From: JASSUD01 sp031963405
GTDB taxonomy: Bacteria > Pseudomonadota > Gammaproteobacteria > Burkholderiales > Burkholderiaceae
Reading direction: 5' to 3'
Length of the DNA: 64,000 bases
Assembly: GCA_031963405.1 (NCBI GenBank)
Contig: JASSUJ010000001.1
Coordinates: 434,001-498,000 of the forward strand
The translations under genes were made by a program, and so were the position numbers. Numbering within the stretch: the stretch's first letter is position 1; every line of letters begins with the position of its first letter. The notes beneath the pieces are model-generated. The model was not told the DNA's origin. It did not search any database and saw only the letters and a list, made by a program, of their open reading frames with translations. Positions 52,772 to 62,114 of the stretch are shown one piece after another.

Positions 52772-54446
52772 TAAAGAAAACCAAGTCGCGGGGGCACTCT
52801 GGCAGGAAGAAGAAGGCCTACACAGCACGCATATGCTGCAAGAAGACAATGCCACTCATTACTATTGCTTATATGGAAATGTATTTTCTAAAGCCGATAA
52901 TCGCCCGCTAAGCAAAGCGGATTTACCTGCCATTGTGTTAAAAGGCCCTGAGCAGCTCACCGCCCAATTTTGGGGAAAATATCTCTGGGTATGCTTTGAC
53001 AAGGTAGCGCAGCAATTTATCTGCGTCAGCGATCCTAGCAGTCAATGGGCAGTGTATTGGTCTTGGTCAGCGCGCTACGGCTTATTATTTTCAGATTCGA
53101 TCAATTGCTTATACGAAGCACTTAGCGAACGCGGCGAGCGCCCGGGATGGAATGGGGCTTTTTTCCCCGCCTGGTTGCATACCGGGTCGGTGCAAAATGG
53201 CGATATGCCCTTTGATTCTATATCTGAACTCCCCGCAGGCTGTGCGCTTGTCTGCACGCCGAGGCGCAAACCACACATCATGCCAGTTTGGGATCCGCTA
53301 GCGCACTCTTCCCAAAGTGCGACGCAAAACCCATTTGACTTACTCAAAAGTTATCTGAAACTACATATCTCCCATATCAGCCATCCGGTATTGGAACTTT
53401 CGGGCGGATTGGAGTCCAGCTCAGTTTTACTCGCTTTGCGCGCGATATCTGCGCCTGAAAGACAATTGACGTGTGCCCATTATTACAACGCGCAGGTTGC
53501 TTCTTCCAATGAGCTGGCGCATGCGAAAAGTGTTGCACAACATGCGCGAGCCCACTTGCATGAAGTTGATACACAAACGCTGTCCTTCGCACCTGTGCAA
53601 ACCATTCCACGCATGGCAAAGCCGCACATTAGATACTGCCTGCTAGGATTCAATCAAGAGTTTGCAAGTCGGCTAGAAAATCAGGAAAACACGCCACTTA
53701 TCAGCGGACATGGCGGCGATGCTCTGTTCCTTGCCCCACCGCCTTTTAGTGTGCTGGCGGATGCGGTGCTTGGCTTACGCTGGCGGCAAATGATGAAGAT
53801 TGCGATGGAATTGGCATTGATGCACAGAACGTCGCTCCCACAAGTGGCGCGCAAGGCCATGCAGTCCCTCTTTGCTGCAGACCCTTCTGAAAATATCAAT
53901 GGCAACTTTGCTCTGTCCTCCGAGGCATCTCAACAGTTAACCAGCAAGGGCCGAGCTCATTTACATCCATTTTTTCAAAAAACAAAAATTCGTCGACCAG
54001 GTAAGTTGTATCAACTATTTTTAGCTTTTTTATCATTGGATGATATCCGAGCACCTGCTCACCCTTTTAAAAACCTTACGCATTACCCTTTTTTGTGCCA
54101 ACCCATGATTGAGTTAGGGGTCTCTACCCCTAGCTATACGCACTTTGAGGGAGTGCATAACCGCATTATTTTAAGAAAATCGGTCTCACGGGCAACCGAC
54201 TACGCCAATCTATGGCGACGCAATAAAGGGGAAACTTCAGGCATTGATCTACTCGGTATCCGTCAGCATAAAAAACATATTATGGAGCTCTGCTTAGAAG
54301 GCTTCCTTGCAAAGGAAGGCTATATCGATGTAGCTAAAACGCACATGGCTATCCAAGAAAGCAGCAAAGGTCGAAATGAATACTTTATGGATATCCTGCA
54401 TATTTTTGCTGTTGAGCTCTTTATGCAGGGATGGCGGCAAGCATAA
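52695..54446 (+). CDS. Lasso peptide macrolactam synthetase (C, asparagine-synthetase-like)
   Basis: A 583-residue McjC-type enzyme. The N-terminal half is a glutaminase-like fold without an N-terminal Cys, as in other lasso cyclases. The C-terminal half has the ATP-pyrophosphatase loop LSGGLESSS (Ser236 onwards) and an ISGHGGDALF segment. It adenylates Glu8 of the core and joins it to Gly1. The start overlaps the B gene by 77 nt in another frame; the next in-frame ATG is ~45 codons on and would cut into the fold. No ABC transporter (D) gene follows. Confidence 0.9.
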   Translation: MTLLGIVYPHSQDCLAPNRRWQVILNKENQVAGALWQEEEGLHSTHMLQEDNATHYYCLYGNVFSKADNRPLSKADLPAIVLKGPEQLTAQFWGKYLWVCFDKVAQQFICVSDPSSQWAVYWSWSARYGLLFSDSINCLYEALSERGERPGWNGAFFPAWLHTGSVQNGDMPFDSISELPAGCALVCTPRRKPHIMPVWDPLAHSSQSATQNPFDLLKSYLKLHISHISHPVLELSGGLESSSVLLALRAISAPERQLTCAHYYNAQVASSNELAHAKSVAQHARAHLHEVDTQTLSFAPVQTIPRMAKPHIRYCLLGFNQEFASRLENQENTPLISGHGGDALFLAPPPFSVLADAVLGLRWRQMMKIAMELALMHRTSLPQVARKAMQSLFAADPSENINGNFALSSEASQQLTSKGRAHLHPFFQKTKIRRPGKLYQLFLAFLSLDDIRAPAHPFKNLTHYPFLCQPMIELGVSTPSYTHFEGVHNRIILRKSVSRATDYANLWRRNKGETSGIDLLGIRQHKKHIMELCLEGFLAKEGYIDVAKTHMAIQESSKGRNEYFMDILHIFAVELFMQGWRQA

Positions 54447-54537
54447 TTTTGAAGACCGTAAACAGCTTCTTAAAGCCTGTTATTTCACTTATCAGAATTA
54501 TGCTTTCGCTATAGTCCATAGCCACTCAACCAATTAA

Positions 54538-55497
54538 TTATTTTGTTTCTTTTATTGACTGGTAAGGATAGTCGCGCACAGTCAAAGAAAAACCGTGCTC
54601 GTTTGCAATTAACGTGGCGGGTGTGCCAACTGGGAGAGTGACAAGGTCTGGGCAATGGCCAAACGGCAGGTGGGTGATGACTGGGATGCCAATCACTGAG
54701 CGAATTTGTTCAATCATTTCTGGCATGCCATAGGGGCTGTTTTGCTCAGCAGGCTGACCGGCACTGAAGTCACCTAAAATAAGTGCCTGTTGACGGGCTA
54801 ACACGCCAGCATAGTGAAGTTGATAAATCATTCTCTCAATTCTAAAAGGTGCTTCATTCACATCTTCGAGAAAGAGAATGCCACCGTCAATTTGAGGGAA
54901 GTAAGGCGTACCTATCAGCGACGCGATAATCGCTAAATTACCGCCCCAAAGCGTGCCGCTGACGTGGGCCGATTGGTGTTGTGACACGGTGCTTTTTATC
55001 GTGACTTCAGGCGCCGCTAAAATATTTTGAAAATGACGCATCGTAAAATCACTGAGTATCTCAGCGCCAAAGTCACTGCATAACATTGGCCCCGCAAAAG
55101 TGGGCAGACTAGCCTTTGCTAAGAGCGCCATTTGAATAGCAGTGAAATCACTATAGCCAATCAGCACAGTGGGTTTGCCCGTCAGGCGGCGCCGCAAGCC
55201 AGCATAGTCAAGCATGGGCAAAATGCGGGTAGCCCCGTAGCCACCGCGTATGGAGAGCACTACATCAGGTAATGGTTGTGCGGGGTTAACGAGTTGATTG
55301 ATGTCAGCGGCTCGCTGTGCATCAGTCCCGGCAAAGCGTTGAAAGCGTCGTTGTGTCACAGCGATATCAGTAACCGTTGCACCTTGCGCCTGCAGGCGTT
55401 GTAAGGCACGTTGTACGGTAGCTTGCTCTTTCGGATAACCCGAGGGGGCAATTAGAGAAAAGATGCGATGCTTGATCGGGTTAGGGGTTTCCATCAT
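54538..55497 (-). CDS. ldcA: Muramoyltetrapeptide LD-carboxypeptidase (S66 family)
   Basis: A 319-residue cytosolic serine peptidase that releases the terminal D-Ala from recycled peptidoglycan tetrapeptides. The nucleophile Ser116 lies in LIGYSDFTA; SIRGGYGATRILPMLDY, a Glu in LFLEDVNEAPFRIERM and a His in VITHLPFGH fit the family's Ser-Glu-His triad. Next to tadA on the same strand, as in Burkholderiales. Confidence 0.95.
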   Translation of the reverse strand: MMETPNPIKHRIFSLIAPSGYPKEQATVQRALQRLQAQGATVTDIAVTQRRFQRFAGTDAQRAADINQLVNPAQPLPDVVLSIRGGYGATRILPMLDYAGLRRRLTGKPTVLIGYSDFTAIQMALLAKASLPTFAGPMLCSDFGAEILSDFTMRHFQNILAAPEVTIKSTVSQHQSAHVSGTLWGGNLAIIASLIGTPYFPQIDGGILFLEDVNEAPFRIERMIYQLHYAGVLARQQALILGDFSAGQPAEQNSPYGMPEMIEQIRSVIGIPVITHLPFGHCPDLVTLPVGTPATLIANEHGFSLTVRDYPYQSIKETK

Positions 55498-55615
55498 GGC
55501 TTGTGCATGGGCGAGTTTTCAGTGACTAGGAAAGCTAATGCTGTAGGCACAAGTTCGTATTTTTGTACGCCCTTACTACGCTTGGTTAGCGGTTAGTCAT
55601 TTAAAAAAATAGATT

Positions 55616-56104
55616 CTACAATTTGTTAGCCGCACGCAAGGCACTGCGCTTGGCAGCAAAGAAATCCTTGAGCACATGCGCGCACTCAGCTTCCATGATT
55701 CCCCCTTCAACTTGCGTATGATGATTCAGTTGACGTGTACCAAAAGCATCAAGCACGCTGCCGCATACCCCTGTTTTCGGGTCGCGTGCACCAAATACGA
55801 TACGTGCAAGGCGCGCTTGCATAATGACACCTGCGCACATTAAGCAAGGCTCAAGCGTGACATACAATTCGCAGCCAGGCAGTCGATAATTACCTAATAT
55901 TTTGGCGGCAGCGCGTAACGCGACCATTTCAGCGTGTGCTGAAGGGTCATGCGTGCTGATGGGACAGTTAAATCCGCTTGCCACCACTTGATCATCGCGT
56001 ACAACAATCGCGCCAACCGGCACTTCACCTTGCATACGAGCCTGTTGTGCTGCGGCTAACGCAAGCGACATAAAATGCGCTTGGCGCTCGGGGTCAGATG
56101 TCAT
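55616..56104 (-). CDS. tadA: tRNA-specific adenosine deaminase
   Basis: A 162-residue zinc deaminase that converts A34 to inosine in tRNA-Arg(ACG). Motifs: HAEM with zinc ligand His57 and proton-shuttle Glu59, and PCLMC with Cys87 and Cys90. Length and start are normal; about 120 bp upstream of ldcA on the same strand. Confidence 0.96.
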   Translation of the reverse strand: MTSDPERQAHFMSLALAAAQQARMQGEVPVGAIVVRDDQVVASGFNCPISTHDPSAHAEMVALRAAAKILGNYRLPGCELYVTLEPCLMCAGVIMQARLARIVFGARDPKTGVCGSVLDAFGTRQLNHHTQVEGGIMEAECAHVLKDFFAAKRSALRAANKL

Positions 56105-56307
56105 GCCTTATTCTTTGGCTTTAGCCATAATAAAAACGCGCTAGCTTAGTCAATTTTCTAGTTTGACGCTAGGATTTACGCAAAACCCTCTCTCTCACTG
56201 CTCACTACGTTAAGATTGAATAGTTGAAGGTAACAGCGTGTTTATACCTACTTTCTTACTGCTCAACCTTGTTTCAATCTCTTTTTTATCGATAGCTTAA
56301 TTTTCTC

Positions 56308-57093
56308 GTGACTGATTCCGCTAAGCTTGCTCCTGGCCTTACTGATCGCCCTATTGATCAACTCACTGATCAAATCAATCAGCTGCTGCCCCAAACACAA
56401 TGCACCAAATGCGGCTATGCAGGCTGTAAGCCTTATGCTGAAGCCATTGCAAATGGCACAGCGAGCTACAACCAATGCCCGCCAGGTGGCCAAGAAGGAA
56501 TAGAACGCCTGGCTGCACTTTTGCATAAACCAGTGATTGCGCTTAACCCGGAAAATGGCGTTGAGCGACCACGCACAGTCGCGTTGATTGATGAAACACT
56601 GTGTATTGGCTGTACGCTTTGCATCCAAGCTTGTCCAGTAGATGCTATAGCTGGCGCCCCCAAACAAATGCACACGGTAGTGACAGCGCTCTGCACGGGC
56701 TGCGATTTATGTGTGCCGCCCTGCCCTGTTGACTGCATTACGATGGTACCAGTCACGGGTGCTGCAACTGGTTGGCAAGCTTGGTCACAACCACAAGCTG
56801 ATGCGGCACGCAGTCGCCATGAGCGTCACCTCAATAGACACAAACGCGCATTAACCTCTACCAAAACAAAGGCACCTGCTACGCCAGCGGAGAATAGCCA
56901 AGCCCCGCTCCCCCCACCCACTCTTCCCACCAGCGCAGAGGCTACCCACGATGCTTCTAGTAAAAGGCAAGCGCTTGTCCAAGCAGCCTTGGCACGTGCA
57001 CGCCAACGCCAGCAAGCGATAGAAGTGCAAAATAGGATTAGAGCCAAAGAGAAAAGCGAAGAAAGCATGCATAGCAGCGATGCTCTACCCTAA
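56308..57093 (+). CDS. rsxB: RnfB/RsxB-type electron transport iron-sulfur protein
   Basis: A 261-residue protein with a GTG start. The [4Fe-4S] domain CTKCGYAGCKPYAEAI (near residue 33) is followed by two ferredoxin clusters, CIGCTLCIQACPVDAI and CTGCDLCVPPCPVDCI (about 90-150), then a disordered Ala/Pro/Lys-rich tail. The membrane anchor of E. coli RsxB is absent, as in Burkholderia homologues. In the Rnf/Rsx complex it passes electrons, in E. coli to reduce SoxR; no other rnf gene is in the window, so its partner is unknown. It precedes nth by 55 bp, the usual pairing. Confidence 0.9.
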   Translation: MTDSAKLAPGLTDRPIDQLTDQINQLLPQTQCTKCGYAGCKPYAEAIANGTASYNQCPPGGQEGIERLAALLHKPVIALNPENGVERPRTVALIDETLCIGCTLCIQACPVDAIAGAPKQMHTVVTALCTGCDLCVPPCPVDCITMVPVTGAATGWQAWSQPQADAARSRHERHLNRHKRALTSTKTKAPATPAENSQAPLPPPTLPTSAEATHDASSKRQALVQAALARARQRQQAIEVQNRIRAKEKSEESMHSSDALP

Positions 57094-57148
57094 GAGGTAA
57101 ATCAATAGAATAGATAAGCTATAGAAAAGAAATGCAGAAAGGGAAAGT

Positions 57149-57835
57149 ATGAATGCTGCAAAACGCTTTGCAATTTATGAAACACTACAAAGCCTAGATC
57201 CTCATCCAACTACCGAGCTTGAATATAAAAGTCCGTTTGAGCTTTTGGTTGCTGTGGTGCTGTCAGCGCAGGCAACCGATAAATCAGTCAATTTAGCCAC
57301 GCGCAAATTATTTACGGTGGCCAATACGCCGCAAGCGATGTGCGCACTCGGTGAAACTCAGCTGTTGGAATATCTCAAAACCATCAACCTATTTCGCACC
57401 AAGGCCAGAAATGTTATTGCCTTATGCGGGCTGTTGCTCGAACACTATGACGGCAATGTTCCGGCTGATCGGAAAGCGCTCGAGTCGCTGCCAGGCGTCG
57501 GCCCTAAAACAGCCAGCGTAGTGCTGAATACCGCTTTCGGGCACCCTACTATTGCGGTAGACACGCATATTTTTCGGGTGGCTAATCGAACTGGCTTAGC
57601 ACCCGGCAAAAATGTGCGAGAAGTTGAACGTGCACTGGAAAAACATACCCCACGACAGTTTCAACACGACGCCCATCATTGGCTGATTTTGCATGGCCGC
57701 TATATTTGCAAGGCACGCACACCTGAGTGCTGGCGCTGCCCGCTGGCAACACTATGTGAGTTTAAGCAAAAAACACCACCACCTAGCATTAAAGTGCCAC
57801 GTGTTTCTCGTAAGGCAGGGTTAGCGGGGAGCTGA
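57149..57835 (+). CDS. nth: Endonuclease III
   Basis: A 228-residue DNA glycosylase/AP lyase for oxidised pyrimidines. The helix-hairpin-helix LPGVGPKTASVVLNTAF contains the catalytic Lys, the catalytic Asp is in AVDTHIFRVANR, and the C-terminal cluster is C-x6-C-x2-C-x5-C (CKARTPECWRCPLATLC). AAGGGA precedes the ATG. Probably co-transcribed with rsxB; a strong terminator follows. Confidence 0.97.
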   Translation: MNAAKRFAIYETLQSLDPHPTTELEYKSPFELLVAVVLSAQATDKSVNLATRKLFTVANTPQAMCALGETQLLEYLKTINLFRTKARNVIALCGLLLEHYDGNVPADRKALESLPGVGPKTASVVLNTAFGHPTIAVDTHIFRVANRTGLAPGKNVREVERALEKHTPRQFQHDAHHWLILHGRYICKARTPECWRCPLATLCEFKQKTPPPSIKVPRVSRKAGLAGS

Positions 57836-57869
57836 AGCAGAGGGGCATTCAAGGAATGTAGAGGCAAGC

Positions 57870-57909
57870 AATAAGCGAGAAGTAGATGTAACGCTACTCC
57901 TCGCTTATT
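57870..57909. terminator. Bidirectional terminator between nth and cytochrome c genes
   Basis: AATAAGCGAG-a-AGTAG ... CTACT-c-CTCGCTTATT, followed by TTACCTTTCTTT. It sits between the convergent nth and cytochrome genes and can serve both strands. Confidence 0.8.
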
Positions 57910-57933
57910 TACCTTTCTTTGTAACGCAATGGA

Positions 57934-58296
57934 TTATCTTTTCTGCGTCAAGTCGCCAGGCAATGATTCAATGTAGGCGGCAATATCGAGCAGATCACTT
58001 TGTGACAGATTCTGCACTTGCACTTGCATGATGGGGTGATTACGGCCAACTAATGGGTTGCTATCCGCTATTTGGTAAGCACGCATTGAGAAATAGAGAT
58101 AATCAGCATGCTGCCCTCCAAGCTTTGGATAGTCGGGACTAATTGGCTGATTAAAATTAGCACCGTGACAGGCTGCACAATTATTGCGTTCAACTAGCGT
58201 GCGGCCATTGCTGATATCAGCGGCGTATGCCAATTGAGCTAATTGAGCCAATTGCAGGGCGCTAAACACGGCGATGGCTGTCAAACGCTTTTTCAT
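57934..58296 (-). CDS. Class I c-type cytochrome
   Basis: A 120-residue exported protein, start chosen at the ATG at 58296 with AGGATAGAAAG upstream (a longer frame starts at 58326). The signal peptide has an unusual LAQLAQLAYA repeat before cleavage. Heme motif CAACH, then a distal Met in HPIMQVQV. It is a cytochrome c4/c553-like electron carrier of the periplasm. It follows the second cytochrome gene by 45 bp; the pair probably acts together, for instance as donors to a terminal oxidase. Confidence 0.9.
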   Translation of the reverse strand: MKKRLTAIAVFSALQLAQLAQLAYAADISNGRTLVERNNCAACHGANFNQPISPDYPKLGGQHADYLYFSMRAYQIADSNPLVGRNHPIMQVQVQNLSQSDLLDIAAYIESLPGDLTQKR

Positions 58297-58341
58297 CGAT
58301 CTTTCTATCCTTTTGCGACAATGCAAAAAATCTTATTGGCT

Positions 58342-58683
58342 TTATGGTTTAGGGCGATGCTTATCAGATGGCTTTTGCGCGGCATAGTAAGCCGCAATTT
58401 CAGCGATATCTTGATCACTTAATGAGGCAGCAATAGCCTGCATCGGTGAAAATTTACGGGTGCCATTTTTATATTGCTGCAAAGCAGTTTCAATATATTT
58501 AGCGTTTTGGCCACCCAGCATAGGCACCCGATACACCTCGGGAAAGCCCGTGCGGTAATCCGCGATATTGTGGCAACCTATACATATTTCGACTTTACGC
58601 TGCGCAGCAGTAGATTCACCGTGCGCGGTGCTCATGGCTGATAAAAACATCGTAAAGACGGCCGAAATGACCAATTTATTCAT
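58342..58683 (-). CDS. Class I c-type cytochrome
   Basis: A 113-residue exported protein: signal peptide (residues 1-22, ending AHG), heme motif CIGCH, and a distal Met in KFSPMQAIA. Similar in size and type to the following gene, likely an ancient duplication. Together they may form a di-heme electron relay; no oxidase gene is nearby. Confidence 0.9.
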   Translation of the reverse strand: MNKLVISAVFTMFLSAMSTAHGESTAAQRKVEICIGCHNIADYRTGFPEVYRVPMLGGQNAKYIETALQQYKNGTRKFSPMQAIAASLSDQDIAEIAAYYAAQKPSDKHRPKP

Positions 58684-58942
58684 AGCTTCTCAATGCAAAC
58701 AGGCCGAGAAAAACCGCCGATTGTAACGCGCGCAAAGCCCGCCGTCTATTACGGGGCGACTTATATGCGCTTTTTTATTCAACAGTTCCTTATTAACCTG
58801 AGTCTATTTCAATCATTTTCTTATCATGCACTGCTCTGTTAACTACTATGCTATGGAAGACGGCTTAGAACTGGTTCTAAGAAGACATCTCAGAAAGCCA
58901 AGCAACAAGCATGATAATTAAAAAAATAGTTGAGGAAATACC

Positions 58943-59908
58943 ATGAATGCACTTGATACGCTAAAAAAATACAGCACTGTCGTAGCGGATACGAGTGATT
59001 TTCTGCTTTTAAAAAGCTATCAACCACAAGATGCAACCACTAATCCGTCACTGATTTTAAAAGCAGTCACCCAGGGTGAGTACCGCCCACTATTGAATCA
59101 GATTGTGCACAAGCATCGTACACAGACAGCAGATCAGATCATCGACCATCTATTAGTCACTATTGGATGCGAGATTCTCTCGATTATTCCGGGACGCGTC
59201 TCAACTGAAGTCGATGCGCGGCTGTCATTTAACACGCTAGCTACCGTTGAAAAAGCTCATACACTGATAGCACTCTATGAAAAATTAGGCGTTGCGCGTG
59301 AGCGCGTGCTAATCAAAATTGCATCGACGTGGGAAGGGATTCGAGCTGCTGAAATACTTGAACGCTCAGGCATTAACTGCAATATGACCTTGCTCTTTTC
59401 TCTATCGCAAGCCGTCGCCTGTGCTGAAGCTGGAGTGAAACTGATTTCGCCTTTTGTTGGTCGCATCGATGATTGGTATCAGCAAAAAGCCAAAATGCAG
59501 GTCAATAAGGCAGAAGAAGCACGCGACACTAATTTAGCTGGACCAGGTGTGGAGTCAGTGCGACGCATCTATGACTACTATAAGCAATTTGGCTATGCCA
59601 CTGAAATTATGGCGGCGAGCTTTCGTAGCACTGCACAAATTATGGCGCTCGCCGGTTGTGATTTGCTCACCATCAGCCCATCTTTATTGCAAGAGCTGCA
59701 AGATAGCTCGCGTACATTTGCGCGTAAATTATTGCCGCAGGCAGCAAACGAAACGGTTGAACAAATCCAATTGGATGAGCCAACTTTTCGCTACCAACTT
59801 AATCAAGATGCGATGACAACTGAAAAATTAGCCGAAGGAATTCGACAATTCGTTGCCGATACGCTCAGGCTTGAAGCGCTAGTCAATCAGCAAAAAAGCG
59901 TCGAATAG
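58943..59908 (+). CDS. tal: Transaldolase
   Basis: A 321-residue TalB-type enzyme. DATTNPSLILKA, the Schiff-base Lys in RVLIKIASTWEGI, and SPFVGRIDDWY are visible. It transfers dihydroxyacetone units in the pentose phosphate pathway. GAGGAA lies before the ATG. A long hairpin separates it from the convergent orphan gene. Confidence 0.97.
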   Translation: MNALDTLKKYSTVVADTSDFLLLKSYQPQDATTNPSLILKAVTQGEYRPLLNQIVHKHRTQTADQIIDHLLVTIGCEILSIIPGRVSTEVDARLSFNTLATVEKAHTLIALYEKLGVARERVLIKIASTWEGIRAAEILERSGINCNMTLLFSLSQAVACAEAGVKLISPFVGRIDDWYQQKAKMQVNKAEEARDTNLAGPGVESVRRIYDYYKQFGYATEIMAASFRSTAQIMALAGCDLLTISPSLLQELQDSSRTFARKLLPQAANETVEQIQLDEPTFRYQLNQDAMTTEKLAEGIRQFVADTLRLEALVNQQKSVE

Positions 59909-60017
59909 ATAGATACTAAGCAATCATCATAAAGAGCAAGCGCAAATAAAGGCCTGCTTATAAAAAGTGACGTCTTAAGATTTTTTGGATTTACCCATGA
60001 CACTGTAAGTAGTCAGA

Positions 60018-60085
60018 TAAATATGGCCGAGGCAAAATCGCGCCCTCACTGCAGATTAATAAGCACTACCTCGGCCAGATATTTA
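60018..60085. other. Inverted repeat between convergent tal and orphan gene
   Basis: TAAATAT-GGCCGAGG and CCTCGGCC-ag-ATATTTA pair around a ~36-nt loop; TTTCTGTTTTC follows closely on the plus strand. Probable two-way transcription end. Confidence 0.6.
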
Positions 60086-60143
60086 CTTTCTGTTTTCAGA
60101 TATTCGTCATTTATCCAGTGCAGTGTTTAGCATTTGATTGGCG

Positions 60144-62114
60144 CTAAGCACTAGCTCGCTTAAGTAAAGTGGATGCTTTAGGCTGTGCGGTTTTAGATAG
60201 TTTTTCAAAATTTTCTCGAATGGCTTCTAATAATTCTGGATATCTATCTCGATAGCTATCTTGAGATAAATAAGAACCCATCCAATCAAGAACTTTTTTT
60301 TGCTCGCCTACAGATAAATCCTGCCATTTTCCCGCTAATTCTTTCAAAATAGATAGAGGCACTTCCTGATCATCGCTACCATTTAAATATGGAGTAAGCA
60401 ATTCAATAATTTTAGGCCGATCTTTTTTAAACAGAGGCTCCCAATTTTTTATCATGCTAGCGAGTATTTTATTTTTGTTAATTGCACTTGGTAAATATTC
60501 CTTTAGCAACCCCATCAATTCATATTTTTTTGTCTCGGAAAATAATTCCCATACTTCTGTTATACCCATTAAGACTGGAGTAATTGCTTCCCTGGGAACT
60601 TTTTTCAAAAATATATCTAAAATTTCTAAAATTCTATATTGACTATTCAAATGAATAGTATTGCTACCATAATCTCTAGGATACCTAGATAATAAGTCAA
60701 GTTGATGAATTTTATCTAATAATTCCACAATATCATTTAATATAACTTCCAATTCATTTTCTGCTATCACTTTAAAATAATCATGAAAATGACTTAATAA
60801 TTTTATTTCCTCTACGTATTTACCTCTACTTTTATTTTTTATATTTTCTAAGCTATTATTTAAAATAACCAAAATTACATTATGTGGCAATCTTGAATTA
60901 CCCTTCAACAGTGACATTTTCTCTAAAAATGATAATTTTTTTATTATTTCTATAAACAGATTAGAAAATTCTTCTTCTTGTGAGAATAACTGTATTTTTT
61001 CCAAAACTATAGATCTAAGTTCCATTGGCAACGAATCCAAATAGTCGCTACCTAACTTTTTCACGATAGGTCTGATCGCTTCTTGAGGTAAGCTCAGAAA
61101 ATATTTTATTAATGCTTGATAGACTAAAGGATTCAAATATATTTTTGTAGAGTTATTGGGAAAAAGTAAATTTAGTCCCATCTCTTTTAATATTCGACCA
61201 AATTCTTGGGTAGGCCCTTCTGCCAAACCCCTTAGTGCAATGCCTAATGTTTCATCGGCGCTTTGCTGTCCACGCCGTGGTCTCGGCCCTTCTAGGTCTT
61301 TTAAAAAATATTTTTTTACTGATTCACATTTTTTAAAGTTTATCTGAAGCGACGAAGCAGAGAAAAGTTCAAACCACTTTTCTAAGAGTTCTTCTTGTAT
61401 CTCTCTAGCCCTATTTAAGCTTGGCTGTGAATCCGGTGTATAAGCACCAGCGTCTAGAAATCCTTTAACCCCCCGTAAGGCTGTGTCACATTCGTCGAAT
61501 GTTAGATAGTGAGGGGAAAGTAATTCGTACCGGCTAGTAAAAATCCTAGCATTTCTTGTATTAAATAGGCGAGAGGGAGGGCATTCGAGCATAAATGCTC
61601 GTAATTCAAAGTTATTTTCAAAAAATTTCCACTTAAATAAAGAGCTGTTACTTTTAAGTGTATTTATTTTTTCTGTGTGAAGAGATTTTTCAGCTTCAAG
61701 ACTAGCTATTCTTTCCTGGCTCTTATGCAGCATTTCTTCAATTTCAGATTCAAATCCAACTATTCTCTCCGGACTTATATGTCTTTTTCCTTCAATTTCT
61801 TCTTTAATTTCTGTTAGCCGCTGTGAACGTGACTGTATTTCCTCTTCATGTCGTTTCAGCTCTCTTGTCACTCCATAAAGTGTTTCCCAAAAAAAGACTG
61901 CATTACCTTCATTTGTTGAAGAGGTGGCCAATACTTGCCACAAAGCAATTTTTGAATTTATATCATCTATATTTTTTTCGATTTCTCTTCGCAGTTCTTC
62001 AATTCGAAGTGGGCTTGGTCTACGTGTTGAAGAAATAGAATTTGTAGATTGATCGGTTGATGTGCTTGAGCTATTAGGATGATGAACTGAAGAAGAGCCT
62101 GAAACAGGGAGCAT
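60144..62114 (-). CDS. Orphan coiled-coil and helical-repeat protein with Ser-rich N-terminus
   Basis: A 656-residue AT-rich protein I do not recognise. Residues 1-35 are almost only Ser, Thr, Pro, Asn and Arg; residues ~36-160 form a charged coiled coil (RIEELRREIEKNIDDI; EIQSRSQRLTEIKEEIE). The rest consists of helical segments with recurring pattern (QEAIRPIVKKLG, REAITPVLMGI) suggesting HEAT/ARM-like repeats, ending in TLLKRASA. There is no signal peptide or membrane helix. The layout resembles secreted effectors that present a helical scaffold to host proteins, but this is inference. It stands alone between tal and the glycosylase. Confidence 0.65.
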   Translation of the reverse strand: MLPVSGSSSVHHPNSSSTSTDQSTNSISSTRRPSPLRIEELRREIEKNIDDINSKIALWQVLATSSTNEGNAVFFWETLYGVTRELKRHEEEIQSRSQRLTEIKEEIEGKRHISPERIVGFESEIEEMLHKSQERIASLEAEKSLHTEKINTLKSNSSLFKWKFFENNFELRAFMLECPPSRLFNTRNARIFTSRYELLSPHYLTFDECDTALRGVKGFLDAGAYTPDSQPSLNRAREIQEELLEKWFELFSASSLQINFKKCESVKKYFLKDLEGPRPRRGQQSADETLGIALRGLAEGPTQEFGRILKEMGLNLLFPNNSTKIYLNPLVYQALIKYFLSLPQEAIRPIVKKLGSDYLDSLPMELRSIVLEKIQLFSQEEEFSNLFIEIIKKLSFLEKMSLLKGNSRLPHNVILVILNNSLENIKNKSRGKYVEEIKLLSHFHDYFKVIAENELEVILNDIVELLDKIHQLDLLSRYPRDYGSNTIHLNSQYRILEILDIFLKKVPREAITPVLMGITEVWELFSETKKYELMGLLKEYLPSAINKNKILASMIKNWEPLFKKDRPKIIELLTPYLNGSDDQEVPLSILKELAGKWQDLSVGEQKKVLDWMGSYLSQDSYRDRYPELLEAIRENFEKLSKTAQPKASTLLKRASA

